This document shows, in pieces, positions 38,895 through 46,961 of a stretch of DNA of 49,932 nt. The position numbers were made by a program, and so were the translations under genes. The stretch's first letter is position 1. Each line of letters begins with the position of its first letter. The notes beneath the pieces are model-generated. The model was not told the DNA's origin. It worked only from the letters and a program-made list of their open reading frames with translations, and did no database searches. The stretch spans positions 1-49,932 of the forward strand of contig NZ_OBEN01000011.1 in assembly GCF_900215655.1 (NCBI RefSeq). The letters are read 5' to 3'. This DNA comes from Hydrogenobacter hydrogenophilus (GTDB taxonomy: Bacteria; Aquificota; Aquificia; Aquificales; Aquificaceae).

Positions 38895-39802
38895 TGGAAA
38901 TAAGGCCTTATAGAGAGGGCGACGAAGAAGGCATAAGGGAGCTTTTTCACAAAGTCTTTAATAAGGAAATGTCCCAAGAGCTCTGGCGTTGGAAGTACAA
39001 AGCACACGGACTTGGTACTATGGTCTTTGTAGCAGAAGACAAAGGTAAGATAATTGCCCACTATGGTGGTGTTCCAAGGAGATGCCTTTATTTTGGAAGA
39101 GAAGTTATATCTGCAGTCATCTCTGATAGCATGGTAGACCCAAGCTACAGAGGGTTCTTTAAAAAGGAGGGTGTCTTTGCCAAGTTGGTAAAAGAGTACA
39201 TTACGCATTACGCACCTTTAGAAGGCAAGCGCATTATACACTTTGGCTATGGCTTTCCCATGGAGAGAGCTCGGCTTTTGGCTTTAAGACTTGGCATCTA
39301 CGAAGATGTAGAACCTGTAAAGGAGCTTGTGGTAAAAGGTGGGAATAGAAAGTTTTACGAGAGGCTTGAGGAAGTAAAAGACATATCTCTTGCTAACTTT
39401 CTGTGGCACCAGATGAAAAACAGAGAGCTGATCATTAATTTTAGAGATGGGAAGACCTTAGAGTGGCGCCTTAGCATGCCAGATGCTCATTTTTCCCTTT
39501 TTATGTACGGCTCTCTATTTACACCAAAAGCTCTCCTCCTTTTAAGAAAAGATACTGACCCTCCAAGACTCTATGACTATGTGGGAAAACTAAAATATCT
39601 GAGCAGGGCTTTATCCTGTCTTGCCAAGCATACAGGACCCTTCAGTGTGAGGCTTCCCTCTTGGACAGCACCTTTGGTTAAAGGTTTGGATGTGGAAGAG
39701 ATCCCTTCAGAAACTTACCTTGTGGCTAACGCTCTTACAGGACCAAGGGCTTGGGAAGTCAGAGGTAAGTTTTTTTATATGCATGCTGATGAAGATACCT
39801 AA
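38894..39802 (+). CDS. GNAT-fold acetyltransferase-like protein
   Basis: 302 aa. The N-terminal ~150 residues match the GNAT fold (MEIRPYREGDEEGIRELFHKVF, then FVAEDKGKIIAHYGGVPRR, and SMVDPSYRGFFKKEGVFAKL for acetyl-CoA binding). The C-terminal half looks like a second, degenerate GNAT-like unit. The substrate is unknown. Translational coupling to gspF is by a TGATG overlap; whether it modifies a secretion component is speculation. Its stop overlaps the convergent dprA stop by 4 bp. Confidence 0.8.
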   Translation: MEIRPYREGDEEGIRELFHKVFNKEMSQELWRWKYKAHGLGTMVFVAEDKGKIIAHYGGVPRRCLYFGREVISAVISDSMVDPSYRGFFKKEGVFAKLVKEYITHYAPLEGKRIIHFGYGFPMERARLLALRLGIYEDVEPVKELVVKGGNRKFYERLEEVKDISLANFLWHQMKNRELIINFRDGKTLEWRLSMPDAHFSLFMYGSLFTPKALLLLRKDTDPPRLYDYVGKLKYLSRALSCLAKHTGPFSVRLPSWTAPLVKGLDVEEIPSETYLVANALTGPRAWEVRGKFFYMHADEDT

Positions 39803-40809
39803 GCCAGTCTGTAGTAAGCTCCCACCTTTACTACCTTACCGCTCAGCTCGTAGTCTGTGAGTATTCTGAGAAGCTCCTTAGCGGGAAGTCCAGAAATGTC
39901 TATTAGCTCGTCAAAGGTTTTGGGACTTGCAAGTAGCGTCAGAATTTCGTCGTTTCCTTTATGCACGTTACCCTTTGGTATGATCTCTTCAATGCTTCTG
40001 AAAAACTTTGCCTTCCCTTCGTTGATGAGCTTTGCGCATCCATCCCATCTGTCGCTTTTGCCTACACCAATATGAGCATAGACGGGCTTCTTTTGTTTGT
40101 AAGCATACTCTGCAGTTATAAGAGCTCCACTGTTTATTCCTGCCTCTACTATAAAAACCGCTTGAGACATACCGCTTATTATCCTGTTGCGCCTGGGAAA
40201 GGTATAATCGCTGGGAGGTTCTGCGGGTAAAAACTCGGAGATAATAGATGAACCTTTGGATAAAAGAAATTCAAGATATTTGGGCATGTTGAGAATACCA
40301 AAACCAAGCACACACACAGTGTATCCGCCAAACTCCTCCGCATACCTATGAGATAACAGGTCTATACCTTTTGCACCTCCTGAGACAACCCCAAAGGACA
40401 TACCAAGAAGCTGTTTTATCAAGTCCTTTGTAAAACTCACACTGTAATACTCAGGTTTACGCGTGCCTACTACCGCAACTAAGGGAAGCTCTTTTATCTG
40501 TCCCATGTAGAAGAGCACAGGCGGAGGGTCTTCTATACTTTTTAGAAGTTTTGGGTAGTCCTCGTCATCTAAGGTCAGGTACTTTATACCTTCTCTTTCC
40601 ACTTGTTTGAGAACTTCCTGAGGATCAAAGGACAGTTCTCTATTTTTTATCCTAAAGGCTTTTTCTTTGCCTACTACTTGCTCTAACTCTTTTTCATGAC
40701 TTTCAAGTATGAGCTTTGGGTCTTTGTAAAAAGTGTAGAGCTTTTTTATGCTTCTCTCTCCTAAACCCTTTATGGCTTTGAGAGTCAGCCAAAAGTAGAG
40801 CTTATCCAT
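39799..40809 (-). CDS. dprA: DNA processing protein DprA
   Basis: Loads RecA on incoming single-stranded DNA in natural transformation. 336 aa from MDKLYFWLTLKAIKG; the frame opens 12 codons earlier inside moaC, but this ATG fits the family. The Rossmann domain shows VAVVGTRKPEYYS, VSGGAKGIDLLSH and EFLPAEPPSDYTFPRRNRIISG. A C-terminal winged helix (DML1-like, ILTLLASPKTFDELIDISG) is present. Together with gspF and pseudopilins in the region it hints at competence, though no com gene is seen. Confidence 0.95.
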   Translation of the reverse strand: MDKLYFWLTLKAIKGLGERSIKKLYTFYKDPKLILESHEKELEQVVGKEKAFRIKNRELSFDPQEVLKQVEREGIKYLTLDDEDYPKLLKSIEDPPPVLFYMGQIKELPLVAVVGTRKPEYYSVSFTKDLIKQLLGMSFGVVSGGAKGIDLLSHRYAEEFGGYTVCVLGFGILNMPKYLEFLLSKGSSIISEFLPAEPPSDYTFPRRNRIISGMSQAVFIVEAGINSGALITAEYAYKQKKPVYAHIGVGKSDRWDGCAKLINEGKAKFFRSIEEIIPKGNVHKGNDEILTLLASPKTFDELIDISGLPAKELLRILTDYELSGKVVKVGAYYRLA

Positions 40810-41575
40810 CTGCCCATGTTCCAAGAAGTTGTGAAAAGTTCTCAAAGAAGGCTGATATGATGTGTTCAGAAGGTTCTATATGTATAACCACACGCCCCAA
40901 AGGATCTTTTCCAACGCGCACACCTTTTCTTAGATATGTGGGAAGTAAGCTAAACAATGTCTGGTTTACAACAATTTCAAGCCCATAAAACTCCTCAGCA
41001 ATGGGTATGTCCTGAGTAGATATGACCATATGGTATCCTTCAGCTTCTTGTGTAGATACTACCAACGGATTAAGCTTTTCAAGATAACCTGCGATAATAT
41101 TAAAAAGTTCTTCTTCTGCAAGGACAAGCACTCTTTTATCGCTTAAGTCTTTTGCCCAATGAGACTTGCCGCCCGTCTTTTCAATAAGCTTTATCTCCTC
41201 AATAACCATACTTGGGTCCATGCCTTTGCACATATCGTAGATGGTAAGCAAACATATGGCTACCGAAGTTAGAGCTTCCATCTCATAACCTGTCCTTTCT
41301 ATGCCTTTTACGTAAGAAAATGCTTCTATAGTATCTTCCTTAATGTTTATATCCACCTGGGCATGTTGAAAAGTTAGTGGGTGGCAGAAAGGCAAAAGCT
41401 CTGAGGTTCTTTTTACAGACATAATACCAGCAAGCTTGCTTGCCTCAAGGACATTTCCCTTGGGTATCTTTCCCTCCAGTATGGCTTTTACCGTTTGTGG
41501 GCTTAATCTTATCCTACCGTAAGCTTTTGCGGTTCTCAGAGTAGTTGGTTTTGAGCTTACATCTACAGTGCGCAT
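40802..41575 (-). CDS. moaC: Cyclic pyranopterin monophosphate synthase MoaC with extra C-terminal domain
   Basis: Residues 1 to about 150 are a complete MoaC for molybdenum-cofactor synthesis: MSVKRTSELLPFCHPLTF, GIERTGYEMEALTSVAICLLTIYDMCK and the catalytic KSHWA region. MoaC normally ends near 160 aa; this one is 257 aa. The extra ~105 residues (KRVLVLAEEELFNIIAGYLE to the end) do not look like MoaB/MogA, the known fusion partner, and I cannot name them. The gene follows thiD by 7 nt and overlaps dprA by 8 bp. Confidence 0.93.
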   Translation of the reverse strand: MRTVDVSSKPTTLRTAKAYGRIRLSPQTVKAILEGKIPKGNVLEASKLAGIMSVKRTSELLPFCHPLTFQHAQVDINIKEDTIEAFSYVKGIERTGYEMEALTSVAICLLTIYDMCKGMDPSMVIEEIKLIEKTGGKSHWAKDLSDKRVLVLAEEELFNIIAGYLEKLNPLVVSTQEAEGYHMVISTQDIPIAEEFYGLEIVVNQTLFSLLPTYLRKGVRVGKDPLGRVVIHIEPSEHIISAFFENFSQLLGTWADG

Positions 41576-41582
41576 GGGAAAA

Positions 41583-42368
41583 TTATAACATCCACATGTG
41601 GTTCAGGGGTCCATGCCCGTGTCCTATGTCAAGGCTTTTCTCTATGGCAGACTGAAGATAGTGTTTTGCCTTTCTGATGGCTTCAAGAGGTTCTTCTCCT
41701 TTTGCCAAAAAGGCTGTTATAGCGGAAGAAAAGGTGCATCCTGTACCGTGGGTGTTTTTTGTAAGCACATACTTACCTTCCAGATAGTGAAAGCTTTTTC
41801 CGTCATAAACCACATCTACCTTTTTATCGCCTTCCAGATGCCCACCCTTTACTACCACATAAGAAGGACCAAAGGAGTAGATGACTTTGCAAGCTTTTTC
41901 CATGTCCTCTAAGCCTTTTATCTCAAAACCGCACATCTCCTGAGCTTCTGGGATATTGGGTGTTGCGACAAGAGCAAGAGGTAAAAGTTCTTTAATGAGC
42001 GTTTCTTTTGCAGATGGTGCAAGCAGTGAGTCTCCTGACTTTGCCCTCATAACTGGGTCTACCACGAGATTTTCTATCCTGAAATCCTTTATTGCTTTTG
42101 AGACGGCCTTTATGATCTCTTCAGAAGAGAGCATTCCTGTTTTTGCAGCATCTACGCCTATATCTTCCACCACCACTTTTATCTGGTTGTATACTACATG
42201 CGCGGGGAGGTCATAAACACCAAACACTCCCACTGTGTTTTGGACAGTAATGGAGGTTATTGCAGTCATACCGTAAACGCCAAGAACGGTAAAAGTTTTG
42301 AGGTCCGCCTGAATGCCCGCACCGCCCCCGCTGTCAGACCCTGCAATGGTTAAAGCCTTTGGTATCAT
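41583..42368 (-). CDS. thiD: Hydroxymethylpyrimidine/phosphomethylpyrimidine kinase
   Basis: A ribokinase-fold kinase of thiamine synthesis, 261 aa. It shows ALTIAGSDSGGGAGIQADLKTF, DPVMRAKSGDSLL and the anion-hole/catalytic motif NTHGTGCTFSSA. The start overlaps the bamA stop as TGATG. No other thi gene is near and no TPP riboswitch is seen. Confidence 0.97.
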   Translation of the reverse strand: MIPKALTIAGSDSGGGAGIQADLKTFTVLGVYGMTAITSITVQNTVGVFGVYDLPAHVVYNQIKVVVEDIGVDAAKTGMLSSEEIIKAVSKAIKDFRIENLVVDPVMRAKSGDSLLAPSAKETLIKELLPLALVATPNIPEAQEMCGFEIKGLEDMEKACKVIYSFGPSYVVVKGGHLEGDKKVDVVYDGKSFHYLEGKYVLTKNTHGTGCTFSSAITAFLAKGEEPLEAIRKAKHYLQSAIEKSLDIGHGHGPLNHMWML

Positions 42369-44704
42369 CAGAAGAACACCCCAAGCACAAAGTGAAGTTT
42401 GCTTCTTGATGTATCGCCCGGTACCTTCTTGGTCTTGAAAGCCCAGTCAAGCTTTATGGGAGCAAAGGGAGTTATGAACCTTATGCCTACACCATAGCCA
42501 CCACGGAAGTTTTGAGGTTTAAAGTCCTTCCAGCTGTTAGCAGCCAAACCAGTATCATAAAATACAGCACCGTAAAGTATGTTCTTGTATATGGGATAGT
42601 TAAGTTCTGCGGACAGTATAAGCTCCCTATTTCCTCCTATAGGGTCGTTGGTGTTAGGGTCAAGAGGTCCAGCGTAGCCGTACTTGTAGCCCCTTATGGT
42701 AAAATCACCACCCACAAAGAACCTCTCATCAAGGGGAACAGTCTTTCCACCGTAAGGCTCTACCACACCCACCACACCTTTTAAAGATAATATAAGACCT
42801 GTATCAAAGATGTTATCCTTCATGAACATTTGATGAGACAGAACCACCTTGTTGAACTTTTCTGTACCTCCCAGAACGGGAACAGCAACAGAATAGTTAA
42901 GGTCCGTCAGAGCTCCCTTTGTTGGGAAAAGGTAGTTGTCCCTTGTGTCTCTGGTAATGCCCAAGATGAGTTTTCTTGACTGTCTTGTGCCTGCTTCCTG
43001 CTGGACTACAGGAGATGCATTAGGTGAAATGTTAGAGTACCTGACTTTTTGTAAGCTGAATCCACCGCTCACGCGCCAATATTCTGCAAGCTCACGAGAG
43101 AGTATAAGATCAATTCCCGTTCTGGATACTGTGTATGTAGTGTAGTCTATACGCCTATCGTATAAAGACCCGGTAAGATCCATGGGTCTATTGAGAAACC
43201 ACTTTTTAGTGTAAGATACCGAATTGTCCTTGTATCTGCTACCGTAGGATACAGATATACCCGCTATATCACCCGTGCCCAAAAAGTTGCCCTTTCTTAG
43301 AGACACAAAGCCTGCCACTTTTGTGACCTGATTGTACCCAAGACCCACAGAGAACTGCCCGGTAAACCTTTCCCTGACATTAACTTCAAAGTCCCACCTT
43401 TTGCCTTCAGAAGGTAAAGGCTGTATGGACACATCCTCGTAATATCCGAGGTTGAATATCCTAGTCCTTGAGCGTTCTATCTCTTTTTCGTCCGCAAGCT
43501 CACCTTCTTGTAATCTCATTTCCCTTCTTATCACATAGTCCCTTGTCTCATAGTTACCTCTTATTTGAATTCTATCCACATAAACGGGTTCTCCTTCGTT
43601 TATCTTTAGTACCACGTTCACTTTTTTGCCTTCACTGTCTACCTTTTCATCTTTGGAAACAGAAACATTGAGAAAACCTATAGAGGAGTATTGTTTTTTT
43701 ATATTCTCTATAAGATCATTAATGACCTGTTCTCTGTAATAACCACCCTTGTTTTTTTTCAAGATTTTTCCTACGAGCTCATTGTAAGAGAAAAGGGTAT
43801 TACCTTCTATTTTAAGTTCATCAAGCTTGTATCTTTTACCCTCATATATGTCTATTTCCACCGTGTATTTGCTGTCTTTTTTAGTAATGTTGTAAGATAT
43901 CTTCGCATCCAAAAAACCCTCAGACCTGTAAAAGTCCTCAAGTCTTCTAATATCATCCTTTAGGACTTCTTCACTAAAAGGTGGGTGTAGCCTAAAAGCC
44001 AAAAGGCTGGGAGGTTTTGTTTCCATTTGGTCCAACAACCTGCCAGACCTGAAAGTTTTATTTCCTTTGAATACTATTGAGGACACATACTCCGGAGAGC
44101 CTTCCACTATTTGATAAACCAGTTTAGAAGCCCCTTTCTTTGGAACCAGTTGGTAGGATACCACCACATTGGGATAACCCTCTTTGGCGTAAGCTTCTAT
44201 GATCTTTCTCTTTATGTACTCCATCTCCTCTCTGCTTAAAACCCTTCCAAGTTTTAGTCTCCTTTGGATCTCCACCTTTTCCTCTATGGCAGGAGATGAT
44301 GTGTAGCCTTTGGTGAGCTCCTCTATATCTATCTTGCCCACCTCCGTCTCTATGCCTATCTTTCTCTCCAGGTCCTCTGACTTTATCTTTCTGTTGCCCG
44401 TAAATTCTATCTTATAGATAATAGGAAGGTCTACCACATTATAGTAGAGTATAACTTTATCACCTTCTCTTTCTTCCCGCACCTCTATCTTATCAAAAAA
44501 TCCTGTTCTGTATAGTCTTCTTATGTCTTCTCTAACCAAGTCAGGTGTATAAGTGATACCCTCCCTTGCCTTTATTAGAGCTCTTATGACCTCATCAGGC
44601 ACATACTTAGCTCCGGATATTTCCACCCTCTGTATGACTTGACCAAAGGAAAAGCCTGCAAAAAGCAAGCTCATCAAAAATGCTTTTCTAAACAAGTAGG
44701 ACAT
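42368..44704 (-). CDS. bamA: Outer-membrane protein assembly factor BamA (Omp85)
   Basis: 778 aa with signal peptide (MSYLFRKAFLMSLLFAGFSFG), a periplasmic part of several POTRA domains (first: VIQRVEISGAKYVPDEVI), then a C-terminal 16-strand barrel with the conserved GGDFTIRGYKYG (variant of VRGY) and final FVLGVFF. It inserts beta-barrels into the outer membrane, so the host is a two-membrane cell. It overlaps purM by 17 bp. Confidence 0.97.
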   Translation of the reverse strand: MSYLFRKAFLMSLLFAGFSFGQVIQRVEISGAKYVPDEVIRALIKAREGITYTPDLVREDIRRLYRTGFFDKIEVREEREGDKVILYYNVVDLPIIYKIEFTGNRKIKSEDLERKIGIETEVGKIDIEELTKGYTSSPAIEEKVEIQRRLKLGRVLSREEMEYIKRKIIEAYAKEGYPNVVVSYQLVPKKGASKLVYQIVEGSPEYVSSIVFKGNKTFRSGRLLDQMETKPPSLLAFRLHPPFSEEVLKDDIRRLEDFYRSEGFLDAKISYNITKKDSKYTVEIDIYEGKRYKLDELKIEGNTLFSYNELVGKILKKNKGGYYREQVINDLIENIKKQYSSIGFLNVSVSKDEKVDSEGKKVNVVLKINEGEPVYVDRIQIRGNYETRDYVIRREMRLQEGELADEKEIERSRTRIFNLGYYEDVSIQPLPSEGKRWDFEVNVRERFTGQFSVGLGYNQVTKVAGFVSLRKGNFLGTGDIAGISVSYGSRYKDNSVSYTKKWFLNRPMDLTGSLYDRRIDYTTYTVSRTGIDLILSRELAEYWRVSGGFSLQKVRYSNISPNASPVVQQEAGTRQSRKLILGITRDTRDNYLFPTKGALTDLNYSVAVPVLGGTEKFNKVVLSHQMFMKDNIFDTGLILSLKGVVGVVEPYGGKTVPLDERFFVGGDFTIRGYKYGYAGPLDPNTNDPIGGNRELILSAELNYPIYKNILYGAVFYDTGLAANSWKDFKPQNFRGGYGVGIRFITPFAPIKLDWAFKTKKVPGDTSRSKLHFVLGVFF

Positions 44705-45686
44705 CTTTCTTGCCCTCCTCTATGTATCCACATACAAAAGCAGACTCAGCAAGCTCTTTTACTTTATGAACTTGCCCTTCTTCTACTACCAGCACAAAAC
44801 CAAGTCCCATATTAAAGGTCCTATACATCTCATCCTCTTCTATAGCTCCCAGCTCCCTTATCCAATCAAAAACGTAGTTTTTGGGTATGAGTTTCTTTTC
44901 CACCACCGCCCTTTTGCCTTCTGGCAGAATTCTTATCAAGTTGCCCTTTATACCGCCTCCCGTTATGTGCGCCATACCTTTGAGCTTGACCTTCCCTTTG
45001 AGCTTTTCAATCTCTTGTGCGTATATACGTGTAGGTTCAAGAAGTAATTCATAAACATATTTGCCATCTACTTTGTCTGTGTAGCTGACTCTTTTAAGTT
45101 CCAAGACCTTTCTTATGAGAGAGAAGCCATTGGAGTGAAAACCAGAAGATGCAAAACCCACTAAAACATCTCCTTCTTTTATATCCTCACCCGTTATAAG
45201 CTCATCTTTCTCACAAACTCCCAAGCAAAAACCTGCAAGGTCATAAACTCCATCAGGATAAAAGTCTGGCATTTCTGCGGTTTCACCACCTACCAAAGGC
45301 ACGTTTGCTATTTTGCAACCTTCAACTATACCGTCAATAACCTTCTTCAAAACATTGAGGTCTATCTTTCCAGTGGCTATGTAGTCCAGAAAGGCAATAG
45401 GCTTAGCACCCGATGTGATAACATCGTTCACATTCATGGCAACAAGGTCTATACCTATAGTGTGATGAATGCCTACTGCCTGTGCTATCTTTAACTTTGT
45501 CCCCACACCGTCTGTGGACATCATGATCACAGGCTCTTTGTATCCCCTTATTTCCAATCCACTTGCAAAACTTCCCCAAAGCAGAACACCCTTTGAAAGA
45601 TGCTTTACCTTCTGTTTTATGTAATCTACGAACTCCTCAGCCTTTTGAATATCTACACCAGCAGACTTGTAAGTAAGCTTATCCAT
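44688..45686 (-). CDS. purM: Phosphoribosylformylglycinamidine cyclo-ligase
   Basis: AIR synthetase of purine synthesis, 332 aa. Typical are YKSAGVDIQKAEEFVDYIK at the N terminus, MMSTDGVGTKLKIAQ, GGETAEMPDFYPDGVYDLAGF and HITGGGIKGNLIRILP. It overlaps thpR by 8 bp and bamA by 17 bp. Confidence 0.98.
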   Translation of the reverse strand: MDKLTYKSAGVDIQKAEEFVDYIKQKVKHLSKGVLLWGSFASGLEIRGYKEPVIMMSTDGVGTKLKIAQAVGIHHTIGIDLVAMNVNDVITSGAKPIAFLDYIATGKIDLNVLKKVIDGIVEGCKIANVPLVGGETAEMPDFYPDGVYDLAGFCLGVCEKDELITGEDIKEGDVLVGFASSGFHSNGFSLIRKVLELKRVSYTDKVDGKYVYELLLEPTRIYAQEIEKLKGKVKLKGMAHITGGGIKGNLIRILPEGKRAVVEKKLIPKNYVFDWIRELGAIEEDEMYRTFNMGLGFVLVVEEGQVHKVKELAESAFVCGYIEEGKKDVLLV

Positions 45687-46236
45687 GGAAGTAAAACTCC
45701 TCCAAAATGGTGTAAATGGGACCTATAGAACTCAGCGAGCTTTTAACCAAAGCTATGCGATCTACGACATCTTCTCCAAAGTTTGTGTTTTCGTAGTGTT
45801 TTAGAAGATCTCTGAGTTTCTTCCGATCAAACTCCTTTATCCTACATATGGTTACATGCGGATGGAAAGGTTTACCCTCCTCTCTTATACCTGACCTTCT
45901 GTTGGCTCTGATAACTTCCTTAGCAAGATCTCTCAGTTGATTACTACCTTCCGAGACGCCTATCCACAAAACCCTTGCTTTATCAATTGAAGGAAAAACT
46001 CCCAAAGACCTGTACTTTACCTGTATAGGTTTGTATCTGTTCGCTACAGTTTGTATGTTTTTTATAACATCCATCAGTTTTTCTTCCTCTATATCACCCA
46101 GAAACTGAAAGGTTATGTGAAGGTTCTGGGGTTCTACCCATTTGCCTTTTATAAAGCTCTCCGTTTGCTTTTCCAATTTTTCTATATGTTCATACAATTT
46201 CTTTGTAGTAAAAAAACCTACGAAAGCTCTGATCAT
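45679..46236 (-). CDS. thpR: RNA 2',3'-cyclic phosphodiesterase (ThpR/LigT)
   Basis: 185 aa of the 2H phosphoesterase family. The two catalytic HxT motifs are LHITFQFLG and HPHVTICRI. The family hydrolyses 2',3'-cyclic phosphates and ligates 2'-5' in vitro; the biological substrate is unclear. It heads the thpR-purM-bamA-thiD-moaC-dprA run. TATAAT on the minus strand (46251-46246), inside the 27-bp direct repeat, lies 9 nt from its ATG. Confidence 0.94.
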   Translation of the reverse strand: MIRAFVGFFTTKKLYEHIEKLEKQTESFIKGKWVEPQNLHITFQFLGDIEEEKLMDVIKNIQTVANRYKPIQVKYRSLGVFPSIDKARVLWIGVSEGSNQLRDLAKEVIRANRRSGIREEGKPFHPHVTICRIKEFDRKKLRDLLKHYENTNFGEDVVDRIALVKSSLSSIGPIYTILEEFYFHG

Positions 46237-46262
46237 TTAGAGAAGATTATAAACTAAGTTTT
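46236..46262 (+). repeat. Outer direct repeat A, left copy
   Basis: 27 bp starting TTTAGAGAAGATTATAAACT, exactly identical and in the same orientation as 46917-46943. It overlaps the thpR start and contains the thpR -10 box. With its partner it encloses a 654-bp island. Confidence 0.92.
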
Positions 46263-46294
46263 ACGTCCAGTAGAGAAATTAGTATTTAGTGTAA

Positions 46295-46321
46295 AGCTAT
46301 GTGCTTGATTTCTCACTCAGC
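46295..46321 (+). repeat. Inner direct repeat B, left copy
   Basis: 27 bp starting AGCTATGTGCTTGATTTCTC, 24 of 27 identical to 46886-46912 and in the same orientation. The order is A-B...B-A, so this is not a plain tandem duplication. Confidence 0.8.
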
Positions 46322-46396
46322 ATATGTGAATAGGTGGTCTTATATAAGCTTCATCATCAAGTGAAGCAAAGGCTATAAACAAACTCAAATTTTTAC

Positions 46397-46787
46397 CTAT
46401 TCCTTATCAGATACCTCTTGAGACCCTCCTGCACCATGTTCACACCCATGAAAAGCCGGATCCATAGTTCTAATAACATTATCTTCTACGCACTTAATAA
46501 TTACAAAATGAGAATCGTTACGATTTTTTGGTGATACTGTTTCTATAATAAACACTTCACTCCTATTATTACAAACCATTTTCTTGAATTCATTAATAGC
46601 TCTTGGACAAGCTCTTTTTTCCGCAAACCTCAATTTGGGGCAGTACTTTCTTATTATTATCCCACTTGACACTACCATCCTCGGTAAAGCAATCCCTACA
46701 TCTATTAACCTTACACACATCAACATTACAGCCTGCGTAGTTCATCAAAGAAACTAAAGAGGTAAGAGCGCAACCTAAGGCACACAC
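46397..46787 (-). pseudogene. Frameshifted C39-like cysteine peptidase relic
   Basis: Two frames join into one papain-fold-like product. The first (46787 down to about 46647) reads CALGCALTSLVSLMNYAG, with the catalytic Cys. The second (about 46648 to 46397) reads YCPKLRFAEKR through NDSHFVIIK (His) to IRTMDPAF (Asp), as in peptidase C39-like proteins. The frame changes at an A-rich AAGAAAG near 46647. Cysteines are unusually many (about 13 in 130). Only a GTG start is available, and a TAA lies in frame upstream, so the 5' end may also be lost. A sequencing error at the frameshift cannot be excluded. Confidence 0.6.
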
Positions 46788-46885
46788 CGTGCGTGAAGTA
46801 TAAGCATCTACATTTCCTCCCTCCGAAAGGTACTTAAGTTAAATGAGGCACTAAAATGCTTATAACTACAGAAATGTAAAGCTTC

Positions 46886-46912
46886 AGCTATGTACTTGAT
46901 TTCCCACTAAGC
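46886..46912 (+). repeat. Inner direct repeat B, right copy
   Basis: 27 bp starting AGCTATGTACTTGATTTCCC, matching 46295-46321 at 24 of 27 positions. It lies 4 bp before repeat A. Confidence 0.8.
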
Positions 46913-46916
46913 GTCT

Positions 46917-46943
46917 TTTAGAGAAGATTATAAACTAAGTTTT
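46917..46943 (+). repeat. Outer direct repeat A, right copy
   Basis: Exact copy of 46236-46262. It carries an orphan ATTATA (46927-46932) that in the left copy serves thpR, and abuts the proS promoter. Confidence 0.92.
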
Positions 46944-46945
46944 GG

Positions 46946-46951
46946 TATAAT
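46946..46951 (+). promoter_or_regulatory. -10 box of proS
   Basis: TATAAT lies 10 nt before the proS ATG, so the leader would be only a few bases. No SD is seen. Paired with the orphan ATTATA at 46927-46932 it looks like one half of a former divergent promoter. Confidence 0.55.
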
Positions 46952-46961
46952 AAAACTTTCC

